A stretch of 64,000 nt of DNA, taken from contig JAFDZA010000002.1 in NCBI GenBank assembly GCA_018267135.1, positions 62,001 to 126,000 on the forward strand, read 5' to 3'. The stretch is from Bacteroidota bacterium. GTDB lineage: Bacteria; Bacteroidota; Bacteroidia; Cytophagales; Cyclobacteriaceae. Shown here in pieces: positions 20,530 to 28,890 of the stretch; position 1 is the stretch's first letter, and each line of letters opens with the position of its first letter. The position numbers were made by a program, and so were the translations under genes. The notes beneath the pieces were generated by a model. It saw only the letters and a program-made list of their open reading frames with translations, was not told the DNA's origin and did no database searches.

Positions 20530-21177
20530 ATGAAAATGAAACCGATTTTTTATAGTTTACTGGTTAGTGCAGCCGGCTGGTTGGCGGCTTGCCAATCTAA
20601 CAACAGCGTTAGCCCCGCTTTGAATGCCGTTACCTTTGCTAACTTGCCGGCCGATCCGCCCTCCGCAGGATACAATCCTACCAACGGTGCCCCCATCGGA
20701 GTAACCAATAAATTTACTTTTTTTAGTTTTTCTACAGGTGCCATTGTAGCCAATACCGACAGCGCTACCAATAAATGGGACTTGGGTTTTCGCGGCACTA
20801 CCATTATTGTAAATGGAGGAACAAGCGGCTCAGGCAGCACCACAGCGCAAGTAATTACAGGCACTTTTGAAAGCTACAACACAGCCCCTGCCACAGGCTA
20901 TTCGCCCGACAACCTGGCATCGGCCAGTGCGCCTTATGCAATTCCTACCGGGTCGGGCAGAGGATGGTATAACTATGATTACACCACCAACCTCATTACC
21001 CCTATTGCCGGAAAAATTATTCTGGTAAAGACAACGGCCGGCAAATATGCCAAGATGGAAATCATCAGCTATTACAAAAATCAGACAATGCCCACAACGC
21101 CTACGCTTACTCCTAACGACCGGTATTATACTTTCCGATACATCTACCAGCCGGATGGAAGCACAAATCTGAAATAA
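20530..21177 (+). CDS. HmuY-like haem-binding lipoprotein
   Basis: A 215-residue lipoprotein with a lipobox (LAAC, Cys21). The body matches the HmuY family: FTFFSFSTGAIV, then WDLGFRGTTIIVNGGTSGSG, GRGWYNYD and KYAKMEIISYYKN strands. Porphyromonas HmuY captures haem and hands it to its TonB receptor. This gene lies 24 bases after a receptor gene, the same arrangement as hmuY-hmuR but in reversed order. The residues that ligate haem in HmuY (two His) are not obvious here, so ligand specificity is open. Confidence 0.75.
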   Translation: MKMKPIFYSLLVSAAGWLAACQSNNSVSPALNAVTFANLPADPPSAGYNPTNGAPIGVTNKFTFFSFSTGAIVANTDSATNKWDLGFRGTTIIVNGGTSGSGSTTAQVITGTFESYNTAPATGYSPDNLASASAPYAIPTGSGRGWYNYDYTTNLITPIAGKIILVKTTAGKYAKMEIISYYKNQTMPTTPTLTPNDRYYTFRYIYQPDGSTNLK

Positions 21178-21197
21178 GTTTTTTTGAAGAACGCATG

Positions 21198-21227
21198 AAA
21201 ACCCGGCTTAAACCCCGGGTTTTTTTG
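21198..21227 (+). terminator. Intrinsic terminator after the haem-uptake pair
   Basis: aaaacccgg (21198-21206) pairs with ccgggtttt (21215-21223), and the T-run extends to 21226. It lies 20 bases after the HmuY-like stop. Confidence 0.85.
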
Positions 21228-21255
21228 TTACTTTTCACTTTAGAAAAAAAATAAA

Positions 21256-22356
21256 ATGAACGAACGGTTTCTCTCACTCGATGTACTTCGCGGTATGACG
21301 GTGGCACTCATGATTGTGGTAAATACCCCCGGCAACTATGCCACTACGTATGCCCCCTTGCTGCATGCAGGCTGGCACGGGTTTACCCCCACCGATCTGG
21401 TATTCCCCACCTTTCTGTTCGTGGTAGGTAATGCCATGAGTTTCAGTTTAGTGAAGTATGAGCGGCAGGGAAATAAAACTTTTTTGAAAAAGATAAGTAA
21501 ACGATTTGCGATTATTTTTTTGTTAGGTTTTTTAATGTACTGGTTCCCGTTTTTTCACCAGGCAGACGATGTGTGGTTTTTTAACTCTTTTGCCGATACC
21601 CGTATTTTCGGTGTGCTGCAACGCATTGCTGTGGGGTATTTATTGGCATCATTGATTTTACATTATTGGAAAGAAAGAGGAGCTATCATTTTTAGTATAG
21701 TGGCTTTGCTGGGATATTGGCTGCTGCTATTTGTATTGGGCGATTATTCACTTACCGGAAATGCCGTATTAAAATTGGACGTAATGTTGTTTGGCGAACG
21801 TCATTTGTATCATGGCGAAGGAATAGCCTTTGACCCCGAAGGATTGCTGAGTACACTGCCCGCTACCGTTAATGTGATTGCCGGTTATCTTACCGGCCGG
21901 TTTATTCTACAAAAAGGAAATACATACGAAACCATTGCTAAGCTAATGATAACCGGCTCGTTACTTTTATTGGTAGCACTGAGTTGGAATATCGTGTTCC
22001 CCATCAACAAAAAATTATGGACCAGTTCGTTCGTGCTCTACACCGTAGGATTAGACCTGCTCATTTTACCTATACTTATTTTTATTATTGATATCCGAAA
22101 ACAAAAAAGCTGGACTTATTTTTTTGAAGTGTTTGGCAAGAACACTTTATTTATTTACCTGCTTTCTGAAATTGGATTTATTCTGCTGACGATGGTAACG
22201 ATAGACGGACAAAATTTATTTGGCTGGTTATATCAGCATGTGTTTAGTCTGACAGGCAAATACTTTGGGTCGCTTTTAGCAGCCTTATCGTGGATGTTAG
22301 CTTGCTGGGCAGTGGGCTGGTGGTTAGATAAGAAAAAAATATACGTAAAGGTTTGA
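21256..22356 (+). CDS. DUF5009/HGSNAT-like multi-pass acyltransferase
   Basis: A 366-residue integral membrane protein with about 10 hydrophobic segments. It begins RFLSLDVLRGMTVALMIVVN, the hallmark of the family related to heparan-alpha-glucosaminide N-acetyltransferase (COG4299, DUF5009). TPTDLVFPTFLFVVGNAMSFS follows, and GVLQRIAVGYL lies near residue 120. Bacterial members are thought to acylate sugars from acetyl-CoA across the membrane. It follows a terminator, so it is probably transcribed separately. No glycan-degradation genes are beside it. Confidence 0.85.
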   Translation: MNERFLSLDVLRGMTVALMIVVNTPGNYATTYAPLLHAGWHGFTPTDLVFPTFLFVVGNAMSFSLVKYERQGNKTFLKKISKRFAIIFLLGFLMYWFPFFHQADDVWFFNSFADTRIFGVLQRIAVGYLLASLILHYWKERGAIIFSIVALLGYWLLLFVLGDYSLTGNAVLKLDVMLFGERHLYHGEGIAFDPEGLLSTLPATVNVIAGYLTGRFILQKGNTYETIAKLMITGSLLLLVALSWNIVFPINKKLWTSSFVLYTVGLDLLILPILIFIIDIRKQKSWTYFFEVFGKNTLFIYLLSEIGFILLTMVTIDGQNLFGWLYQHVFSLTGKYFGSLLAALSWMLACWAVGWWLDKKKIYVKV

Positions 22357-22737
22357 AGGTTAAAATGGAAATGGAACAGTTCTATTTTTTAGAATGCTGC
22401 TATTAACCTAAGGAGTGCCTGTAATTTAACAGCGGCCCGAAACGCCAACATCTTCTTATGGTACCCTTTGCTTAGAGTTAGGCATTACCGGCTACTACTT
22501 CTTTTTCTTAAATCCAGATTATGTATTAGGAGTATATAGTCTGTCCAACGAGTTGACGAACAACGTCAATAATTTAAAAGCTTAACTTCTGTTAATGAAA
22601 ACCATCCATTGGGTATTTATCGTTATCCGAAAGTTGTTGATAATAATGCAATAGATTTTCTATTGCATTATTCGAGTTAAAAAGCACCTATTTCAGGCAA
22701 TAGAATCTTTGCTATGCCAAAAAAATCCACAATTTAA
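22357..22737 (+). other. Gene-free region with a possible coding remnant
   Basis: About 380 bases with no complete gene. From about 22428 to 22585 one forward frame stays open for about 52 codons (…ETPTSSYGTLCLEL…TNNVNNLKA) but has no start codon and no recognisable family. A strong AT-rich hairpin lies at 22642-22672. Otherwise nothing is seen. Confidence 0.4.
22642..22672. terminator. Perfect 13-bp hairpin upstream of the first susC
   Basis: aataatgcaatag (22642-22654) pairs without mismatch with ctattgcattatt (22660-22672), around a 5-base loop. There is no T-run on either side, so it could be a regulatory operator or mRNA structure rather than a terminator. Confidence 0.4.
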
Positions 22738-22770
22738 TTTGGAAATCACTCTATATTCATTTTACATTTA
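22738..22770 (+). promoter_or_regulatory. Promoter of the first susC/susD unit
   Basis: TTTG (22738-22741) and TACATTTA (22763-22770) fit the Bacteroidota -33/-7 pattern with one mismatch and a 21-base spacer. The same elements with the same spacer occur before the second susC (28508-28540), which supports function. Confidence 0.55.
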
Positions 22771-22802
22771 ATTGATTTTAAATCTAACCTAAACCTAAAC
22801 CT

Positions 22803-25800
22803 ATGATGAAGAAGTTTTTACTTATGTGCTTCTCATTCGGTTTTGTGCTCAGTGTATGAGCGCAAGACCGGGTGGTAACGGGAAAGCTGACCTCTAAAGA
22901 AGATGGTTCGGCTTTGCCCGGTGTAAACGTAGTTCTGAAGGGCACCACCAACGGAACCGCAAGCGATTCGGAAGGAAACTTTAAAATTAGTGTTCCCTCC
23001 TCTGGCGGTATTTTGGTTTTTAGTTTCATTGGCTTAGAAAGCCAGGAAGTAGAAATCGGTGCACGAAATGTAGTGGATGTGCAGCTGGGTTCCGATATCA
23101 AGCAACTTACTGAAGTGGTAGTAACCGCACAAGGAATTCAAACTGAAAAGAAAGCTTTGGGTTATGCGGTTACCTCGGTTGCCGGTACGGCCTTAGTAGA
23201 ACGGCCCGAAAGTGACGTAGCCCGTTTGCTTTCAGGCAAAGTGCCTGGGGTAAGCATTACCCAAACCAGCGGCATATCCGGGTCGGGTACGAACTTTGTA
23301 ATTCGCGGTTATACTTCTGTTTCTGGAACTAACCAGCCGTTGTTTGTGGTTGACGGTGTACCGTTTAATAGTTCTACAAACTCCCAAGGAGATTTTACAT
23401 CAGGAACGGTAACCACCTCCAGTCGTTTTTTGGACCTGGATCCTAACAATATAGAATCTATTAACGTGCTGAAAGGATTAAGCGCTGCGGTAATTTATGG
23501 CGAGCAGGGTAAAAAAGGAGTAGTGCTGATCACTACTAAAAACGGAGTAAAACGCAAAAAAGATTTGGAAGTAAACCTGACTCAATCTGTGTTTTTTACC
23601 AAAGTTATTTTACCTGAATTCCAAAATAATTTTGGAAATGGATATCAAAATAAATTTGGTTTCTTTTTTAGCAACTGGGGCCCTCATTTTAAAGACGGAT
23701 CGGCTGCGGGCTATTACAGCCCCGACTCTATACCCCATCCGTATTCGCACTGGGCCGATGCCAGTTTAGGGGCGGCATTTCCTCAGTATCAAGGGAAGCA
23801 TATTGCTTACCGAGCTCAACCTACTATTGCTAATTTTTTCAGAACCGGAGTGATTAACACAACGGCTCTTAATCTGGGAGCGTCTTCCGAAAAATTATCC
23901 TACAATGCTAACTTTGCTTACTCAAAAGAGCAAGGCTTTACACCCAATAATGATTTAATTAAACTAAATGGGGGGATAGGTGTTACCGCTCAGTTATCTA
24001 AACGATTTTCAAATTCTACCACCCTCAACGTAGCGACCACTGAATTTCAATCGCCTCCGGTTGCGGCAGCCGGTGCGGGCGGAGGTACCTTTGGGGCGGG
24101 GTATTCACTTTTTTCAGAGTTGATGTTTACTCCTCGCAGTGTGGATTTGATGGGGTTGCCTTATGAGAACCCCGTTACACACGGATCGGTGTATTACCGT
24201 ACGGGGAATGATATACAAAACCCTCGGTGGACAGCGGCCTATTCCAGAAATACGGATAATGTAAGACGGATTTTCGGGCGCACTCAGTTTACGTTCGATA
24301 TTACCGATGACATTAACGTAATGTATCGTGTGGGCTTAGATACGTACTCCGAACTTCAGGAGTATCAAGTAAATAAAGGGGGTGTGCAAAATAGTAGTTT
24401 TGTGCAAGGGTTATACCGTACAGTAAATATTACCAACCGCATTTGGAATCATGATATTTTGCTTAATTACAGAAAAGCAATAAATGATAAATTCTCTGTT
24501 CAGGGCGTATTGGGAGGAAATATTCGTCAGGATGACTACAATCAAAACGGGATTGAGAGCTATCAACAGATTGTGTTTGGTTTTATGAACCACAACAATT
24601 TTTCGCAACACTCTACCACGATGTCATTCCCTAATTCTACAGGGGTATCCGGGCTTCCACTTCAGTATCAAAGCACAAAAATATGGGAAGGTATATACAT
24701 GCAGGCCATTTTAGAATACAGCAAATATCTTTTTGTAACGTTGAATGCGAGAAATGACTGGATTTCAACTTTAGAGGCAAATAACCACTCACTCTTTTAC
24801 AAAGGAGGGAGTGCGTCTTTCCTTCCGCTGATGGCTTTTAATTTAGAGAACGATAAACTCAACTCATTAAAAGTACGCATAAGTTATGGTGAGTCGGCCG
24901 GATTTCCGGTGCCGTATCAGACCCGAACTACGCTTTCTTCTAATGGAAGAGGTTTTGTAGATAACAATGGCAATCCGGTATCTACCAATGCCACGGCTCC
25001 TTTACTCGGCAATAAAAAACTGAAGCCTGAATTACAACAAGAAATTGAAGCCGGATTAGAAGGATCAATACTAAAAAACAGAATCAGTTTTGATATATCG
25101 TATTTCAACCGGGTTACCAATAATTTAATTACGAATGTTCCGTTGGATCCTTCTACGGGGTATCAAAGTACGACCATCAACGTAGGAAAGTTGACTAACA
25201 CCGGATGGGAAGTAGGCCTTAATGGAAAGCCTTTGGTAACAAGAGATTTTACCTGGGATTTAGGACTTAATTTTTACCACTACAATCCGATGGTTAATTC
25301 GCTGGGCGGGGGGCTTTCTCAGGTACTTATTTCGGGCAGCACAAACCCGGGCAACTATGCCATTCCGGGCAGACCTTTCAATACCATTCTTGGTATTGGA
25401 ATATTGCGCGATGCACAGGGCCGAAAAGTAGTTGATAATACAGGCATCTATCTTAATGGTACCAGTCAGGCATCTCTTGGTAACCCCAACCCCAACTATA
25501 CGCTTACCATCAACAACTCATTTTCATACAAAGGCCTAACCTTGACAGCCCAAGTTGACTACCGTGATGGTGGCGCAATCTACTCTACTACGGCAAATAC
25601 ATTACTAGGGCGTGGTGTTACGAAAGATACGGATGTGGGAAACAGGAATGGTACACTGGTGGTTCCGGGTGTGCTACAAGATGGAAGCCCCAACACCACT
25701 CCGATTTCATATTCAGATGCATTTTATAGCAACCTCTTGAACTATGGCATCTCTGAATTGTCCATGTATGATGGCACCACTATTCGATTACGCAATGTTT

Positions 25801-26024
25801 CACTGTCGTATTCTTTACCCAAAGCATTGATAGGCAAAACATTTAAAGCCGTATCCATAACAACTACCGGATTTAACCTTTGGTATAAGGCAGTTAATTT
25901 CCCTAAATACTCACACTTCGATACGGATATGTTGAGTACAGGAGTAGGTAATGGATTGGGATTGGACTTTTTAACGGGACCGTCTTCCAGACGGTATGGG
26001 GCAAGCATCAAGATTACCTTCTAA
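22803..26024 (+). CDS. SusC/RagA-family TonB-linked outer-membrane protein with an in-frame TGA in the signal peptide
   Basis: The expected start is ATG 22803 (MMKKFLLMCFSFGFVLSV). Codon 19 is TGA where the paralogue at 28575 has TGG (Trp). The frame then stays open to 26024: carboxypeptidase-D-like domain (VVTGKLTSKEDGSALPGVNV), plug (SGKVPGVSITQTSG, VDGVPF, VLKGLSAAVIYGEQGKKGVV), then a long barrel ending in ASIKITF. The total is about 1073 codons. Translation from GTG 22872 would give 1050 residues without export signal. The rest of the gene shows no decay, so the lesion is recent, suppressed, or a sequencing error. A susD gene follows 27 bases later. Confidence 0.85.
22857..22859 (+). other. 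Premature stop codon (TGA for TGG) in the susC signal peptide
   Basis: The codon reads gta TGA gcg caa; the paralogue at 28575 reads gtc TGG gca caa. A single G-to-A transition explains it. TGA ends several intact genes here (nusG, pyrR, rplJ's neighbours in other loci), so a genome-wide TGA=Trp code is unlikely. Confidence 0.9.
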
Positions 26025-26051
26025 TCACACAACTAATAAACAAATTGAGTT

Positions 26052-27710
26052 ATGAGAAATCTAAAAAAATATTTTGTTGTTACAGCTCTTTTGATAGCCT
26101 CTTCGTGTAACCTAAATAAACTAGACAACCCAAGTTTATTGCCTGCCGATTCGGCCGACCCTACGTTGGTATTGAATGGTGTGCAAATTAATTTGGCTGA
26201 CTTTTTTTACAACATAAGTGATGCTACCATGACGGTATCACGTTTGGTTACCTTTTTTGGCCCAATCTACAATAATGCGTTTACGCCCTCCTACTACAAC
26301 TATGTGTGGCAGGCCGCATACAATAATATTTTGGTCAACACCAAATTGGTGGTAGCTACGGCCGTGCCGAAAGGGTATTATCAGCATTCTGGAATAGCGA
26401 AGGTTATTCAGGCGTATGTTACCCTCACCATGGTAGATGTGTTTGGTTCAATACCTTATTCTAAAGCCCTTGATCCAAACAATTTTAATCCGCCAGCCGA
26501 TAAAGATTCTGATGCTTACAGTGCCGCCTTAGCGTTGTTGGATGATGCAATAGTAGATCTTAATAAAACGGCCCCCACGGCACCCGATATGTATTATGGA
26601 GGAAGCTCAGCTAAATGGATAACGCTTGCCAATACACTTAAATTCAAAGCCGCTTTGAATAAAAAATTGGTGGACCCTACCGGCTCGGCTGCCACGATCA
26701 ATGCCTTGCTATCAGCTAATGATCTGATTGATGCCGCAGACGGAAGCGAGGATTTTGTTTTCCATTACTCTACCAACATTTCAAATCCGGATAGCCGCCA
26801 TCCCTACTTTACCAACAATTATGTTCAGGGGGCTGCTACCTATCATACTAATTGGTTGATGTGGAACATGCGCTATGGAAAAACAGATATAACGAATAAT
26901 TATATCATTGATCCTCGTATCCGTTACTACTTCTACCGAATGACAGGCTTTATTGATACATCGGATCCGAATCTTACCAACCTGCTGGCGTGTGCTACCA
27001 ATCAAAGACCAGCTCGCTACACTAATCCTAACTGGCCATTCTGTTTTCCTAAAGATAAATTTGGAAATAATGAAGGGTATTGGGGGCGCGATTATGGCGA
27101 TGCATCGGGTACCCCTCCCGATACAAAATCCAGAACCAACTGGGGAGTTTATCCGATTGGCGGAAAATATGATGATAACTCTTTCCGTCCGGTGGTAAAT
27201 ACGGATGGGCTGCAAGGGGCTGGTATTGCACCGATCATGTTAGCTTCCTTTACTGATTTTATGAAAGCAGAAGCGGCCTTAACCATACCAGGCGTGTCAG
27301 GCTCTCCGCAGGCATTACTTCTCTCTGCGGTAAATAAGTCAATCAATAGAGTAATGGGGTTTGGCGCTTCGGTTGCCAATGGCCCCACGGTGCCCACGGC
27401 TACAGATGTTACAAATTATGTAAATCAGGTTCAGACACTCTTTACAAGTGCCGCTACCGTAGATAAGCAAATGGATGTAATCGGGAAGGAATATTGGATT
27501 GCCGGTTTTGGCAACGGAATTGAGATATACAATTTGTATCGCAGAACCGGTAAGCCTAGCGATATGCAACCGGCACTAAGAGACCCGGGTCAGTTCCCTA
27601 ACACGATGCCTTACCCACTGGTGTATTCAGCTCAAAATAATCAGGCCGTACAAAAAGATTTTTCTTCGAAAGTATTTTGGAATACGGCACAACTTACTAC
27701 GGTTTATTAA
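26052..27710 (+). CDS. SusD/RagB-family surface lipoprotein
   Basis: A 552-residue outer-membrane lipoprotein with lipobox IASSC (Cys19). It matches the SusD-like_2 type: LNGVQINLADFFYNISD at the N-terminus, helical TPR-like segments (ALLDDAIVDLNK), and C-terminal IGKEYWIAGFGNGIEIYNLYRRTGKP. SusD proteins cap the SusC barrel and hold the ligand. It is paired with the susC just upstream, which carries the internal stop; the susD itself is intact. The substrate is unknown; no glycan-active enzymes are nearby. Confidence 0.92.
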   Translation: MRNLKKYFVVTALLIASSCNLNKLDNPSLLPADSADPTLVLNGVQINLADFFYNISDATMTVSRLVTFFGPIYNNAFTPSYYNYVWQAAYNNILVNTKLVVATAVPKGYYQHSGIAKVIQAYVTLTMVDVFGSIPYSKALDPNNFNPPADKDSDAYSAALALLDDAIVDLNKTAPTAPDMYYGGSSAKWITLANTLKFKAALNKKLVDPTGSAATINALLSANDLIDAADGSEDFVFHYSTNISNPDSRHPYFTNNYVQGAATYHTNWLMWNMRYGKTDITNNYIIDPRIRYYFYRMTGFIDTSDPNLTNLLACATNQRPARYTNPNWPFCFPKDKFGNNEGYWGRDYGDASGTPPDTKSRTNWGVYPIGGKYDDNSFRPVVNTDGLQGAGIAPIMLASFTDFMKAEAALTIPGVSGSPQALLLSAVNKSINRVMGFGASVANGPTVPTATDVTNYVNQVQTLFTSAATVDKQMDVIGKEYWIAGFGNGIEIYNLYRRTGKPSDMQPALRDPGQFPNTMPYPLVYSAQNNQAVQKDFSSKVFWNTAQLTTVY

Positions 27711-27731
27711 AATTTTTAAATCTTAGATACC

Positions 27732-28286
27732 ATGAAAAAAATATATAATCCTATTTTGCTGAGCTTCTTTGCCATGATTTTAACGATGGCTTGTCGCGAT
27801 GAAAGTAAAATAATTTATGACACGGCTAAGTTACCCTCCGGTGTATATGCCCGGATGCTGGCCGTTCCACCCGGAACAGCTGTTATTTCTTCTTTCGATG
27901 CCACCAATTTCCCTTTTCAAGTAGAAGTTGTTGGGGTTGGTGTCAATTCGAATGCTATTAAACAACTGACCATAAATGTTCGTTACTTAAATGATACATC
28001 GGGTGTAGTAAAGCCGGTAGTGTCGTTGGGAAGCGTAACCGGGTTTACTGTAAACCAACAGACACAGCTGCCGAATGCAACCCTATCAATTACTGGAGCG
28101 GCTCTCCGCACGGCATTGGGTTTAGCTCCTACCGATTTAAAACTCAATTATCAATTTGATTTTACTACGCAGTTGGTATTGAACGATGGTAGGGTTTTTA
28201 GTGCTGCCAATTTTGACCCTAATATGTCGAATTCATTTTATCTGGCTGCCTATGAATATTTTACAGTGCTTAAACTAGTGCCATAA
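27732..28286 (+). CDS. Surface lipoprotein accessory to the first SusC/SusD unit
   Basis: A 184-residue lipoprotein with a lipobox ending at Cys21 (ILTMAC). The body is a beta-rich fold (FPFQVEVVGVGVNSNAIKQLTINVRYL, NATLSITGAALRTALGL) with a DUF1735/BACON-like feel, but no family can be fixed. It lies 21 bases after the susD stop and before a terminator, so it is the third gene of that transcript and probably a surface accessory protein of the uptake complex. Confidence 0.75.
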   Translation: MKKIYNPILLSFFAMILTMACRDESKIIYDTAKLPSGVYARMLAVPPGTAVISSFDATNFPFQVEVVGVGVNSNAIKQLTINVRYLNDTSGVVKPVVSLGSVTGFTVNQQTQLPNATLSITGAALRTALGLAPTDLKLNYQFDFTTQLVLNDGRVFSAANFDPNMSNSFYLAAYEYFTVLKLVP

Positions 28287-28347
28287 CTGGAAGAGTTCTA
28301 GAGTTTTCGACAGAAAGGAAACTACTAGCATGATAGTTCATTAAACT

Positions 28348-28380
28348 AAAAAAAGCTGTCTTTTTAAGACAGCTTTTTTT
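28348..28380 (+). terminator. Intrinsic terminator of the first SusC/SusD unit
   Basis: aaagctgtctt (28352-28362) pairs with aagacagcttt (28366-28376) around a 3-base loop, flanked by A- and T-runs. It could act on either strand. Confidence 0.9.
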
Positions 28381-28501
28381 ATGCCGTAAAGATTATGAAC
28401 GGCTGTTAGTTTAATGTATGTTTTTAATCACTTTCTCCATATTTACCTTGGCGACCCGTCATAAAAACAAAGATTTTTTTGTTTTTATTTAAAAACACAC
28501 A

Positions 28502-28890
28502 ATTTAATTTGCTTGTAATTACGAATTCATTCTACATTTATTCGGTTTTAATCATTAACCTAAATCCTAAACCTATGATGAAGAAGTTTTTACTTATGTG
28601 CTTCTCATTCGGTTTTGTACTCAGCGTCTGGGCACAAGACCGGGTGGTAACGGGAAAGCTAACCGCTAAAGAAGATGGTTCGGCTTTGCCCGGTGTAAAC
28701 GTAGTTCTGAAGGGCACTACCAACGGAACGGCAAGCGATTCGGAAGGAAATTATAAAATCAGTGTACCTTCTTCGGGAGGCACTTTGGTTTTTAGTTTTA
28801 TTGGCTTGGAAAGCCAGGAAGTGGAAATTGGGGCGCGTGCCGTGATAGATATACAACTGGGTTCCGACATCAAACAATTGTCGGAAGTAG
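28502..28890 (+). repeat. Duplicated 5' module, copy 2 (promoter, leader and first ~110 codons of susC)
   Basis: The second copy of the module described at 22732-23110. Here the signal-peptide codon is TGG (intact). The two copies differ by scattered, mostly synonymous changes. Confidence 0.8.
28508..28540 (+). promoter_or_regulatory. Promoter of the second susC/susD unit
   Basis: TTTG (28508-28511) and TACATTTA (28533-28540) with a 21-base spacer, as before the first unit. Confidence 0.55.

Larger units (their letters stand above)
22732..23110 (+). repeat. Duplicated 5' module, copy 1 (promoter, leader and first ~110 codons of susC)
   Basis: Closely matches 28502-28890. The two share aatttaatttg, tacattta, an aacctaaacctatgatgaag leader and almost identical coding sequence up to the LGSDIKQL segment, after which the genes diverge. 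This points to duplication with gene conversion or recent exchange of 5' ends. Confidence 0.8.

Noticed and set aside
22642..22672. 13-bp hairpin as an intrinsic terminator
   Set aside because: There is no T-run on either strand. Kept only as a hairpin of unknown role.
28479..28574. Longer N-terminus for the second SusC (from 28479)
   Set aside because: It would put 32 non-signal residues before a complete signal peptide and run through the promoter box at 28533-28540; the paralogue starts at the equivalent of 28575.
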